A DNA stretch of 64,000 nucleotides. It comes from Brevibacterium ravenspurgense (GTDB lineage: Bacteria; Actinomycetota; Actinomycetes; Actinomycetales; Brevibacteriaceae). The notes below the pieces were generated by a model that was not told where the DNA came from, searched no databases, and saw nothing but the letters and a program-made list of their open reading frames with translations. The stretch covers positions 62,001-126,000 of the forward strand of contig NZ_LQQC01000008.1 in NCBI RefSeq assembly GCF_001584615.1, in the 5' to 3' direction. Both the position numbers and the translations under genes were made by a program. Each line of letters opens with the position of its first letter. Within the stretch, counting starts at the first letter, position 1. Shown here piece after piece: positions 34,925 to 42,967 of the stretch.

Positions 34925-36835
34925 GTGTCGAACTACTCCCCCATGGCGATTCTGCACAGGACGACAGCCAGTCAGCGCACCAAGGGGCGTCCGGCCCCGG
35001 AGGTTGACCGGGCTGCCCTGCGGCGCATCGGCGGTTTTGCGGCTCGGCACAAGACCAAACTGGTCCTGTTCATTCTGCTCTCGGCAGTATCAGCCGGTGT
35101 TGCTGTGGCCACCCCGGTGTTGGCAGGCCGGGTGGTCAATGCCATTACCGCTGGTGGGCCAGTGAATCTGATTGTCGGCATCGCAGTTCTCATGGGTGTG
35201 CTGGCGCTGGCCGATGCGGCATTGACGATTGTGTCGCGCTATCTTTCGGCCCGCATTGGCGAAGGCCTGATCTTTGATCTGCGCACCGCGGTTTTTGATC
35301 ACGTGCAGACTCTGCCGGTGGCGTTTTTCAACCGGACCCGCACGGGTGCGCTGATCTCCCGGCTCAACAACGACGTTATGGGTGCGCAGCGAGCTTTTTC
35401 CAACACGCTGTCCGGGGTTGTGACGAACATTGTGTCGCTTGCGCTGACGGTCGGTGTCATGGTTGCGATTTCGTGGCAGGTGACGGTGCTGTCGGTGCTG
35501 CTCCTGCCGATTTTCTTGGTGCCTGCCCGTTTCATTGCCGGCCGTTTGGCGTCGCTGCAGTTTCAGGCGGCGGATCTCAACGCGGCCATGTCGACCCGCA
35601 TGACGGAGCGGTTCTCCGCTGGTGGTGCGACCCTGGTCAAGCTGTTCGGCAGCCCGCAGAAGGAGTCGGCGGAGTTTGCTGACCGCGCCGGTCGGGTGCG
35701 CGATATCGGTGTGCGCACCGCCATGCTGCAGGTGACGTTCCTGGCCGCTCTCACACTTGTGTCCGCTCTGGCTTTGGCGCTGGTCTACGGGGTCGGCGGT
35801 ATGCAGGCGGTGGCCGGTTCGCTCGATGCGGGCAAGGTTGTCACACTCGCGCTGCTGCTGACCCGCCTGTACACACCGCTGACGATGCTGGCGAATGCGC
35901 GCATGGACATCACGTCTGCAATCGTGTCGTTCCAGCGGGTGTTCGAGATTCTTGATCTGCGCTCCACCGTGCAGGAACCGGAATCCCCCAAGCCTCTGCC
36001 GGCTGGCCCTGTCTCTGTTGAGTACCGTGACATTTCATTCCGCTACCCCACTGCCGCCGAGGTGTCTCTCGCCTCTCTTGAAGAGGTCCCGGTTCTTGAC
36101 GGCCGGGAGTCGTCCGAGGTGCTGCACGGACTGAACATTTCCGTTCCGGCTGGTCACACGGTCGCCCTCGTGGGTTCATCCGGTGCTGGAAAGTCGACGA
36201 TCGCATCTCTGCTGCCCAGGCTGTATGACGTGACAGAAGGCGCTGTTGAACTGTCCGGTGTGGATGTCCGCGATTTGAGCTTTGACGCGCTGAAATCGAC
36301 CGTCGGCATGGTCACGCAGGACGGCCACCTGTTCCACGAGTCGATTCGCGACAATCTGACGATCGCCAAACCTGATGCAACGGATGATGAGCTGCGTTCC
36401 GCTATGGAACGCGCACGCCTGTGGCCGGTTATCGACGCCCTGCCCGATGGGCTCGACACCGTGATCGGTGAGCGCGGCTACCGGCTGTCCGGCGGTGAAC
36501 GCCAGCGGCTGACAATTGCTCGTCTCCTGTTGGCCGAACCTGCTGTGGTGGTGCTCGATGAAGCTACGAGTGCTCTCGATTCAACGAACGAGGCAGCTGT
36601 GCAGCACGCCTTGAACGAAGCCATGACCGGCAGGACCGCGTTGGTCATCGCCCACCGCCTGTCGACGGTGCGTAGTGCCGATCAGATCATCGTCATTGAG
36701 GGCGGCCGGGCTGTTGAGCGCGGTACCCACAGCGAACTTCTGGCGCAGAACGGCCGGTACGCGCAGCTGTACACAACCCAGTTCGCAGACCAAGAAGAGT
36801 CAGAAGACTCAGCCGGCGGCACCTCGGGAGACTAG
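34925..36835 (+). CDS. ABC exporter (type IV, TMD-NBD fusion)
   Basis: 636-residue half-transporter. Six TM helices (about residues 45-330, including LVLFILLSAVSAGVAVATPVLAG and ISWQVTVLSVLLLPIFL) with the coupling-helix region FDLRTAVFDHVQTLPVAFFNRTRTGALISRLNNDV, then an ATPase domain with Walker A GSSGAGKST, Q-loop VTQDGHLFHESIRDNL, signature LSGGERQRLTIARLLL and Walker B VVVLDEATSALDS. It would work as a homodimer, or with a partner not seen here; substrate unknown. GTG at 34925 has AAAGGAG 5 nt upstream; an earlier in-frame start lacks one. The protein ends GGTSGD, encoded by the recurrent motif. Confidence 0.92.
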   Translation: MSNYSPMAILHRTTASQRTKGRPAPEVDRAALRRIGGFAARHKTKLVLFILLSAVSAGVAVATPVLAGRVVNAITAGGPVNLIVGIAVLMGVLALADAALTIVSRYLSARIGEGLIFDLRTAVFDHVQTLPVAFFNRTRTGALISRLNNDVMGAQRAFSNTLSGVVTNIVSLALTVGVMVAISWQVTVLSVLLLPIFLVPARFIAGRLASLQFQAADLNAAMSTRMTERFSAGGATLVKLFGSPQKESAEFADRAGRVRDIGVRTAMLQVTFLAALTLVSALALALVYGVGGMQAVAGSLDAGKVVTLALLLTRLYTPLTMLANARMDITSAIVSFQRVFEILDLRSTVQEPESPKPLPAGPVSVEYRDISFRYPTAAEVSLASLEEVPVLDGRESSEVLHGLNISVPAGHTVALVGSSGAGKSTIASLLPRLYDVTEGAVELSGVDVRDLSFDALKSTVGMVTQDGHLFHESIRDNLTIAKPDATDDELRSAMERARLWPVIDALPDGLDTVIGERGYRLSGGERQRLTIARLLLAEPAVVVLDEATSALDSTNEAAVQHALNEAMTGRTALVIAHRLSTVRSADQIIVIEGGRAVERGTHSELLAQNGRYAQLYTTQFADQEESEDSAGGTSGD

Positions 36836-36928
36836 AGCAGCCCGCGGTCATTTCCTGGCAGAGAATCTTGAAGCTGCGAGTTGGAGAAAACGGTAGGCTG
36901 AAAGGATGAACAGCCGAAGGGAGCAGTC

Positions 36929-37246
36929 ATGGAACGAGTGCGGTTCCGGGATCTGAAACCGTACGAGGTCGTTGACAGTCTCGATGACTTGAAAGGGCCG
37001 CCGCAGGGCACCATACGCCTGCCCATCTGGGTTCGCTGGGTGGACGACGGCGATATTGACGTGACTGATCCCGGCGGGGTGCGCTTGGCTTACCAGGCTC
37101 TGCTTGCAGAAGGCACCGCTGAAATCCAAGCACAGCTGATCAACAAGGACAGACTGCTGCGGGTATGGCCACACCTGAGCTTGGATTCCCGTGTACGCGA
37201 TCTTTGGGAAGATCGCTTTCCTCAGCTGAAGCGTGTGAATGTGTAG
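36929..37246 (+). CDS. Small protein paired with AbiEii-like nucleotidyltransferase (putative antitoxin)
   Basis: 105 residues, not recognised by a named family. It begins MERVRFRDLKPYEVVDSLDDL, is rich in charged residues and Trp, and has no membrane segment or obvious helix-turn-helix. AGGGAG lies about 7 nt before the ATG. Its stop overlaps the start of the nucleotidyltransferase gene by 8 nt, the usual layout of a two-gene toxin-antitoxin unit with the small gene first. The pairing, not its sequence, is the basis for calling it a putative antitoxin. Confidence 0.7.
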   Translation: MERVRFRDLKPYEVVDSLDDLKGPPQGTIRLPIWVRWVDDGDIDVTDPGGVRLAYQALLAEGTAEIQAQLINKDRLLRVWPHLSLDSRVRDLWEDRFPQLKRVNV

Positions 37247-37889
37247 CCGAGAGGCGATGCAGCGCGATGTTGCTCGCATTGCCCTGAACGATGCCGCCGA
37301 CTCTGGGTTCGCTTTGGCTGGGTCGGGGGCTATTCGTGAGCACGGTCTCACTCAGCGACCTACAGCTGATGTAGACCTCTTCACTGTTATGTCAGCGCAA
37401 GACAAGTTCAGCACCGCTGTCGAATCGATTCGCGAGCGTTTAGAAGAAGCCGGCTACGAAGTCGACGTTCCCCGGCAGAGCGAGTCATTCACTCGAATGG
37501 TTGTTTCGTCGCACCTCGGGCTGCAAACTGAACTGGATCTGGGTATCGACTGGCGTGAGCGTGAGCCAGTGGCACTGGAAGTAGGTCCTGTTCTTGCTGT
37601 CGAAGACGCGGTCTCCAACAAGATTTTGGCTCTTTACTCGCGTGGTGAAACAAGAGATTTTCTCGATGTTGATTCAATACGCGGATCTGGGCGATACACC
37701 GACCGGGAGCTGCTGGAAATGGCTGCGGCGTCTGATCCAGGATTCGATGAATCGATGTTTGCGGAACGCCTTGAGATGGCGGACCGAATCGAACCTTTCG
37801 AAGTGGCCGGCTACGGCGTGAGCACAACGGAACTCGAGGCAGTAAAGAATCGCTGTAAAGACTGGGCTCAGCACATTAAACGGATATGA
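37239..37889 (+). CDS. AbiEii/MenT-like (DUF1814) nucleotidyltransferase, putative toxin
   Basis: 216-residue DNA polymerase beta-like nucleotidyltransferase. GSGAIREHGLTQRPTADVDLF (about residues 28-48) has the GS and DxD catalytic pattern; NKILALYSRGETRDFLDVDSI (about 128-148) is the conserved Lys/Arg-Asp motif of DUF1814. Members include the AbiEii abortive-infection toxin and mycobacterial MenT proteins, which block tRNA by adding nucleotides. ATG at 37239 overlaps the upstream gene; an in-frame ATG at 37257 has GAGAGG just before it and may be used instead. Toxicity here is inferred from family and gene layout. Confidence 0.8.
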   Translation: MCSREAMQRDVARIALNDAADSGFALAGSGAIREHGLTQRPTADVDLFTVMSAQDKFSTAVESIRERLEEAGYEVDVPRQSESFTRMVVSSHLGLQTELDLGIDWREREPVALEVGPVLAVEDAVSNKILALYSRGETRDFLDVDSIRGSGRYTDRELLEMAAASDPGFDESMFAERLEMADRIEPFEVAGYGVSTTELEAVKNRCKDWAQHIKRI

Positions 37890-37957
37890 ACGCAGGAGCT
37901 CGCCAGACGGTTGGGGGCTGGACAAAACCGTTAGGTTGATCCCGAAAACCATAAACC

Positions 37958-38419
37958 TCACACATCGATTGAGGTGACTGTGCCTGCCCGCAGAAGGAGC
38001 GACCACACGAGCAGGAAGATGAGCGCTCCGACTGCTGAGCACAGAAACGTTGAGACTGCGACGATCAGCCCGTTTGTCAGCCACGGGCCGGTGAACACGT
38101 ACAGAATCACCGGGCTGGCGAAGGCGATGAACAGGGCCGTCATTGCACTCCACCGGGCAGGTTTGCCGGGGTCAGCCACGTAGCCCGCCCGCACAAGGCC
38201 GGTGAGGAACGCCCCAACCGTGGCAATGCCGCCGAGCACCGCGAAGGACGAAGTCAGCACACCGAACATCCACCACAGGCCAGACGAACCCGACGTCGCT
38301 CGGGCCACGAGGCTCAAGCCGACAATGACGACGGTGCCCACCGCTGTCGAGGCGGCAGCCGCCAGCCCGGCGGGCAGACGCCCGTAGAGGACCTTCGTGT
38401 TGTCTGCGCTCTTCTTCAC
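37958..38419 (-). CDS. Small membrane protein of unknown function
   Basis: 153 residues with four predicted TM helices: LAAAASTAVGTVVIVGLSLVA, WWMFGVLTSSFAVLGGIATVGAFLTG, ALFIAFASPVILYVF and LIVAVSTFLCSAVGALIFLLVWSLLL. No family motif was recognised. GTG start at 38417-38419 without a strong ribosome site. It lies convergent to the nucleotidyltransferase gene and 96 nt downstream of glmM, so it may be read from the glmM transcript. Confidence 0.7.
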   Translation of the reverse strand: MKKSADNTKVLYGRLPAGLAAAASTAVGTVVIVGLSLVARATSGSSGLWWMFGVLTSSFAVLGGIATVGAFLTGLVRAGYVADPGKPARWSAMTALFIAFASPVILYVFTGPWLTNGLIVAVSTFLCSAVGALIFLLVWSLLLRAGTVTSIDV

Positions 38420-38515
38420 TGTGTGCTCACCACCGGGACCGCCGGCCGAGGTGCCGGGGCACTCGGGCTAGGTGCCGCACTGCTGAGCGGCCCCGGTGCG
38501 GGGAGCTGAACGCGG

Positions 38516-39877
38516 TCAGAGGGCAAGGTGCTGCTTGACGCAGTCAGCCAGGCGTTCCGCCTGCTTCTGCGCTTCGGCTTCGGTTTCGGCCTCGACCATC
38601 ACACGGATAACCGGTTCGGTGCCCGAAGCGCGCAGCAGGACGCGGCCGCTCTTGCCGAGTTCGGATTCGACGGCAGCGACTTCTGCCTGAACTGCCTGAT
38701 CGTCAGTGCGGGTTTTGTCGACTCCGCGGACGTTGATGAGCACCTGCGGCAGCTGCGGGATTTCCGCTGCGAGGTCGGCCAGTGTGCGACCGGTTGATGC
38801 GACGCGGTTGATCAGGTGAAGGGCTGTCAGCACGCCATCGCCGGTGGTGCCGTGGTCAAGCATGAGCACGTGACCGGACTGTTCACCGCCGAGCACGTGC
38901 CCGCCGGCCAGCATGCCTTCAAGCACGTAGCGGTCGCCGACCTTCGTCTGCACGTCCGCGATGCCAGCCTTCTCCATGGCGAGCTTGAGGCCCAGATTCG
39001 ACATGACGGTGGTGACCAGTGTGTCATTCTTCAGGGTGCCGGCTTCCTTCATACCCAGAGCCAGGATGCCCATGATCTGGTCGCCGTTGACTTCGCGACC
39101 GAGCGCATCAACCGCCAGGCAGCGGTCAGCGTCACCGTCAAACGCAACGCCGAGGTCAGCTCCGTTGTCGACAACGGCCTTCTGCAGCGGACCCAGGTGG
39201 GTAGAGCCGACACCGTCGTTGATGTTGAGGCCATCCGGACTTGCGGCAATGACCGTGACATCCGCACCGGCCTGACGCAGTGCCGCAGGGCCGACGACGG
39301 ATGCCGCTCCGTTGGCGCAGTCGACGACCACACGCAGTCCCTGCAGCGGAGTGGGTGTGTCACCCAGAGTCGATACGAGGTGTTCGGTGAATTCGTCTGC
39401 CGCTGCCGCGTACGGCTTGATGCGGCCGACGTCCGCACCGGTGGGACGATCCCAGTCGGCGTCGAACAGTTCAAGGATTTCGTCTTCCGCAGCATCGTCG
39501 AGTTTGGTGCCGCCGGGGCCGAAGAATTTGATGCCGTTGTCCGGCATGGGGTTGTGGCTGGCTGAGAGCACAACACCGAAGTCAGCGCCGGTTTCCTTCA
39601 CGGCGTGCGCAACACCCGGGGTGGGCAGAACACCTGCGTTCCACACGTCAACACCGGTCGAGGCGATACCGCCGGAAATTGCTGATGCCAGGTAGTCACC
39701 GCTGATGCGGGTGTCGCGACCGACAATCGCGAACGGACGCTTGCTGCCCGTGCCGTAGCGTTGCTCGGGCCTGCCGAGAACTCGACTGCCTGCAACACCC
39801 AACTGGAGAGCGAGTCGAGCCGTGATGTCCTTGTTGGCCAGACCGCGAACGCCGTCCGTACCGAAAAGCCTGCTCAT
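38516..39877 (-). CDS. glmM: Phosphoglucosamine mutase
   Basis: 453-residue mutase converting glucosamine-6-phosphate to glucosamine-1-phosphate. N-terminal [13 protein letters not shown], phosphoserine loop [16 protein letters not shown] (Ser near 103), metal loop DGDADRC, GGEQSGH (GlcN specificity), and [12 protein letters not shown]. Start ATG at 39875-39877 with AGGAGGT 5 nt upstream. The expected neighbour upstream, rpsI, is 1.7 kb away; a DUF559 gene and a fragment of rpsI lie between. Confidence 0.96.
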   Translation of the reverse strand: MSRLFGTDGVRGLANKDITARLALQLGVAGSRVLGRPEQRYGTGSKRPFAIVGRDTRISGDYLASAISGGIASTGVDVWNAGVLPTPGVAHAVKETGADFGVVLSASHNPMPDNGIKFFGPGGTKLDDAAEDEILELFDADWDRPTGADVGRIKPYAAAADEFTEHLVSTLGDTPTPLQGLRVVVDCANGAASVVGPAALRQAGADVTVIAASPDGLNINDGVGSTHLGPLQKAVVDNGADLGVAFDGDADRCLAVDALGREVNGDQIMGILALGMKEAGTLKNDTLVTTVMSNLGLKLAMEKAGIADVQTKVGDRYVLEGMLAGGHVLGGEQSGHVLMLDHGTTGDGVLTALHLINRVASTGRTLADLAAEIPQLPQVLINVRGVDKTRTDDQAVQAEVAAVESELGKSGRVLLRASGTEPVIRVMVEAETEAEAQKQAERLADCVKQHLAL

Positions 39878-39999
39878 AGAACCTCCTGTTTTGGATCGCA
39901 TTCATTCTACGTTTACGAAGCTGAGCACCCGGTCAGATGGGCACGGCGTGTGGTGAGAACACGACGCGGGCCCAGCGGCACCTCGCGCCCGGAAAGCAC

Positions 40000-40029
40000 A
40001 AGACCCCCGCACCGAGGTGCGAGGGTCTT
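40000..40029 (-). terminator. Hairpin downstream of the DUF559 gene
   Basis: AAGACCC...GCACC (40000-40013) pairs with GGTGC...GGGTCTT (40016-40029), 14-nt arms with one mismatch. On the minus strand it follows the rpsI-end remnant at 40033-40070 and so resembles a displaced rpsI terminator. It lies between the DUF559 gene and glmM. Confidence 0.6.
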
Positions 40030-40032
40030 GAA

Positions 40033-40070
40033 AGCCTTCTTGAGCCCAGCCTTCTTGCGTTCGGGAACGC
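40033..40070 (-). repeat. Remnant copy of the rpsI 3' end
   Basis: 38 nt that match the rpsI coding sequence at 41604-41641 with a single difference. On the minus strand it encodes the S9 tail sequence [12 protein letters not shown] in frame, then diverges. It lies 1,571 bp from the real rpsI end, on the other side of the DUF559 gene. Confidence 0.85.
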
Positions 40071-40160
40071 AACGCTTCTGATATGGCTAGATGTCTTGGT
40101 TTGGGACTATTACGCGTGCAGCTGCGCGGATAAGAGGCCGAAACCCGAACAAGTCGCAAG

Positions 40161-41207
40161 CTAGGGCAGCACCACGCCGACTTGCCGCAGCAAACTCGCC
40201 AGTCGTCCCGGAACAATGACATCCCGCCATTCGATGCGCAGAAACCTGTAGCCCATGCGCCGAAGCTGTTCTTCACGGCGTTTTTCTTTTCGGTAGACCT
40301 CCGGCGACACACTGCCATTCGGGTCTTGGTACTTAGCCCACCCGTCGAACTCGACAATCAAACCCCAGTGCTCCAAAAAGAAATCCACCCGCGGCCGGTA
40401 TGACTCACCGGGCAGGGGGAACGACACTTGCTGCGCTATTTTCCACCGCGAGTCCTCCGGACAGCACCTGAAACCCAGCTCATAAAAACGAAAGTAGGCA
40501 AGTGCCTCACCTGCGGATTCCGACAATCCGCGCATCTCTTTAAGCCAACTCAACATGGTGACCGTCCGCCTGCCCGCCGAGCACTCCTCAAACTGGCGAA
40601 ATACTTCAGCCAACTCATCAATGACGACATGGAACCGATCGGCGGAAGGCACACCCGAGGCCCGCCCATGAGCCCGGAAGCGAATGTGTCGATCGGCGAT
40701 GGCAAAGCCCTCGGCTCCGCCGACATCCCGGAGCAGGTCGAACATCGTCCAATCTGCACTCACTGCTCGTAGCTCAGGCAGAGCGCTCACCGGCGAAGTA
40801 ATGTGCTCAGCAGGAATTGCTCGTTGGCGATGTATTCGGTGAGTCCGTGAGAAAGGTCGTTCCGGACCGCTTGTCTGTAAGCGCGCTGGAGGATCAGTGG
40901 GCAGTTCCATGCCCCAAAGCACAGCCGCGGTAGCGTGACTCAAGATCGCCTGACCTGAATGCCCAAAGGCCACCGCCCAACCCGCATGATGGGCTAGCTT
41001 CCGCAAATAGACTGACGAGCCCTCGTCGGACAACAGTTCAGGTCGGTCTACAAAACACGCAAAAGCTCTGTGTGCCTCTTGTTCGCACAATCGCTCGACG
41101 GCATAAACACCCCTGGCCAATCTACTGAGACAGCATCCAACTGCACGAGCTGCCTGATGCGCCATTGCACCAGCAGGAAGGGCACTGACCACAAAGACAT
41201 TGTTCAT
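40161..41207 (-). CDS. DUF559 (Vsr-like endonuclease fold) protein with AbiEi-like N-terminal region
   Basis: 348 residues. The C-terminal part (about 260-340: PRVDFFLEHWGLIVEFDGWAKYQ, then EKRREEQLRRMGYRFLRIEWRDV) is DUF559, a fold related to Vsr and restriction endonucleases, with D/E and D-x-F-type acidic residues. The N-terminal half (ALPAGAMAHQAARAVGCCLSRLARGVYAV, ILSHATAAVLWGMELP) resembles the AbiEi antitoxin-type domain often fused to DUF559 in actinobacteria. The gene is an insertion between rpsI and glmM, flanked by a duplicated rpsI end. Its function is unknown; defence or toxin-antitoxin roles are suggested for relatives only by domain content. Confidence 0.78.
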   Translation of the reverse strand: MNNVFVVSALPAGAMAHQAARAVGCCLSRLARGVYAVERLCEQEAHRAFACFVDRPELLSDEGSSVYLRKLAHHAGWAVAFGHSGQAILSHATAAVLWGMELPTDPPARLQTSGPERPFSRTHRIHRQRAIPAEHITSPVSALPELRAVSADWTMFDLLRDVGGAEGFAIADRHIRFRAHGRASGVPSADRFHVVIDELAEVFRQFEECSAGRRTVTMLSWLKEMRGLSESAGEALAYFRFYELGFRCCPEDSRWKIAQQVSFPLPGESYRPRVDFFLEHWGLIVEFDGWAKYQDPNGSVSPEVYRKEKRREEQLRRMGYRFLRIEWRDVIVPGRLASLLRQVGVVLP

Positions 41208-41573
41208 GCGTCCCAGACTGCTGGTCGACGAACCCCTGGGAAAGACCAGACCGCGCAGCTGTGGACAAACAGGTCATCTGTTTAAAAGCAGCTAAACCCG
41301 AACGGCCTGAGTAAACATCGAGGTCGGACGCGCATTTCTAAACTTAAGCACGGAATCGGGAGCGTCTGGTCCACAGCTGAAGGCACTCAAGTGCGCCGGA
41401 AATGACACGGAGTTGTCCGGTTTCGGGCCCGATGTCCGCCTACCTGCACGGACAACAAACAGAAAACCGAACAAGTCCCCCGCAACGCCAAAAGGCCCGC
41501 GCACCTTGCGGTACACGGACCTTTGGAGCAGGCACTGCGTGCCCCAAGCCGGATCTGCCCTGGCGGGCGAAGA
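41208..41573. other. Intergenic region between DUF559 gene and rpsI
   Basis: 366 nt, locally less G+C-rich than its surroundings, with no credible gene. The right part holds the rpsI terminator (41491-41524). The left part contains only short unstructured stretches, apart from the sequence ahead of the DUF559 start. Confidence 0.6.
41491..41524 (-). terminator. Rho-independent terminator of rplM-rpsI
   Basis: On the minus strand a 15-bp stem (with G-U pairs) is capped by a GCAA tetraloop and ends in CCTTTT. Arms are 41491-41505 and 41510-41524. It lies 50 nt after the rpsI stop. Confidence 0.85.
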
Positions 41574-42077
41574 TCAGCGCTTGGAGAACTGCGGAGCCTT
41601 GCGAGCCTTCTTGAGACCAGCCTTCTTGCGTTCGGGAACGCGAGCGTCACGCGTGAGGTAACCGGCCTTCTTCAGTTCAGGACGGTTGTTTTCACGGTCG
41701 ATTTCGTTCAGCGAACGGGCGATGCCCAGACGGACAGCGCCGGCCTGGCCGGAGGGGCCACCACCGGCAATGCGCACGAAGACGTCAAAACGGCCTTCGA
41801 GGTCAAGCAGGCGGAAGGGTTCGCGAACGAGCTGCTGGTGCATCTTGTTCGGGAAGTAGGCTTCAAGGTCACGACCGTTGATCTTCCATTCACCGGTGCC
41901 GGGGACCAGGCGGACGCGAGCGACAGCGCGCTTGCGACGGCCAACGCCCTGGCCGGGAGCGGTGAGCGATTCGCCGCGGCCACCGGCCACGGATTCGCCG
42001 AGACCAGCCGAAGCCGGGGTTTCGGTCGAGTACGACGTCATTTCGACGTCCTCGTTCAGGTTCTGGTTGTCAGCCAC
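41574..42077 (-). CDS. rpsI: 30S ribosomal protein S9
   Basis: 167 residues. The S9 core begins at [26 protein letters not shown] (about residue 44) and includes [21 protein letters not shown] and the rRNA-contacting basic tail [17 protein letters not shown]. The N-terminal 43 residues are an acidic/Ser-rich extension common in actinobacterial S9. GTG start at 42075-42077 with GAGGAG upstream. Second gene after rplM (31-nt gap); terminator follows. Confidence 0.97.
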   Translation of the reverse strand: MADNQNLNEDVEMTSYSTETPASAGLGESVAGGRGESLTAPGQGVGRRKRAVARVRLVPGTGEWKINGRDLEAYFPNKMHQQLVREPFRLLDLEGRFDVFVRIAGGGPSGQAGAVRLGIARSLNEIDRENNRPELKKAGYLTRDARVPERKKAGLKKARKAPQFSKR

Positions 42078-42108
42078 GATTCTCCTCGGTTAACTGAGCC
42101 TTGGGCGC

Positions 42109-42552
42109 TTACTGCGCGACCTGGCTGATTTCGTACTTCTGCGGGTTCTGCGAGGCGTGCGGGTGCTCAGCACCTGCGTACACCTTCAGCTTGCGCATCT
42201 GGGCACGGCCGAGGCGGTTCTTGGGGATCATGCCTGCAACAGCCTGCTCCACTGCACGCTCGGGGAACTTCTCAAGGAGCTCTTCGTAGCTGAGGCTCTT
42301 GAGACCACCCGGGTAGTTGGAGTGGCGGTAGGCGCGCTTCTTTTCCAGCTTGTCGCCGGTCAGCACAATCTTGTCCGCGTTGATGATGATGACAAAGTCA
42401 CCCGTGTCGATGTGAGGTGCGAATTCCACCTTGTGCTTGCCGCGCAGCAGACGAGCTGCCTGCGAAGCAAGGCGACCGAGAACGACGTCAGTGGCGTCGA
42501 TGACGTGCCACTGGCGCTCGACATCGCCGGGCTTTGGTGTGTACGTACGCAA
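42109..42552 (-). CDS. rplM: 50S ribosomal protein L13
   Basis: 147 residues with the start at a TTG (42550-42552), giving [30 protein letters not shown], the usual actinobacterial beginning and length; GAAGG lies 6 nt upstream. A longer frame from 42588 adds residues ([13 protein letters not shown]) without homology. Core motifs: [49 protein letters not shown]. First gene of the rplM-rpsI operon. Confidence 0.95.
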   Translation of the reverse strand: MRTYTPKPGDVERQWHVIDATDVVLGRLASQAARLLRGKHKVEFAPHIDTGDFVIIINADKIVLTGDKLEKKRAYRHSNYPGGLKSLSYEELLEKFPERAVEQAVAGMIPKNRLGRAQMRKLKVYAGAEHPHASQNPQKYEISQVAQ

Positions 42553-42704
42553 AAGTTGCCTTCTTTTCGTCTCTAGCTTCCAAGCCACACACGTCTGCCT
42601 GACAAGGTCGTGAGTCTTGTTCAGCAGTACTTGACTTGCTTGAGGTGCACGGTACGCGTATACATTTCCCGCTTATCCTGCAACGCGACTAGAGGTCTGC
42701 GGCG

Positions 42705-42732
42705 TGTGTATCTGACGTACAGCGACTGTCAA
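42705..42732 (-). promoter_or_regulatory. Candidate rplM promoter
   Basis: On the minus strand TTGACA (42732-42727) is a perfect -35 box, with TACACA 16 nt downstream (42710-42705) as a weak -10. The leader to the TTG start would be about 145 nt. Confidence 0.4.
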
Positions 42733-42882
42733 TGTTAGCGCGGAAGCACACACCTTTGCAAAACGGGGCTCGTGTGTGGTTGAGCGCGTGTGCTGGACTG
42801 CTCTCACGAGGTGGAGGTCGGCCTGATCTTCTTGTTTGGGTTCTGTTCGAAGGGTGTGCAGGCACTCGGACTTCGAACACAG

Positions 42883-42932
42883 AAACGCTTCGGCGGGCAG
42901 CTCCCCTGTGGGAACTGCCCGCCGAAGCGTTT
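42883..42932. terminator. Strong terminator hairpin after the 5'-nucleotidase gene
   Basis: Perfect 18-nt arms (42883-42900 and 42915-42932; AAACGCTTCGG... and its complement), with an inner CCC/GGG in the loop. It begins 35 nt downstream of the 5'-nucleotidase stop. Confidence 0.85.
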
Positions 42933-42967
42933 ACGTCTTAGAACTTCAGAGCGTCGAGAATCTCAGT

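Larger units (their letters stand above)
42553..42967. other. Intergenic region upstream of rplM, with the 5'-nucleotidase terminator
   Basis: 415 nt without a credible gene. From left to right: about 150 nt that would be the rplM 5' leader, a promoter-like TTGACA box at 42727-42732 (minus strand), then a copy of CTCACGAGGTGGAGG at about 42805, and the long hairpin at 42883-42932. No known ribosomal-protein leader motif was recognised. Confidence 0.6.

Noticed and set aside
39902-40160. Pseudogene of rpsI
   Set aside because: Only 38 bp of similarity remain, so it is listed as a remnant repeat rather than a pseudogene.
42553-42700. tRNA or ribosomal-protein leader RNA upstream of rplM
   Set aside because: No cloverleaf or known L13 leader pattern could be read; left as an unexplained leader.
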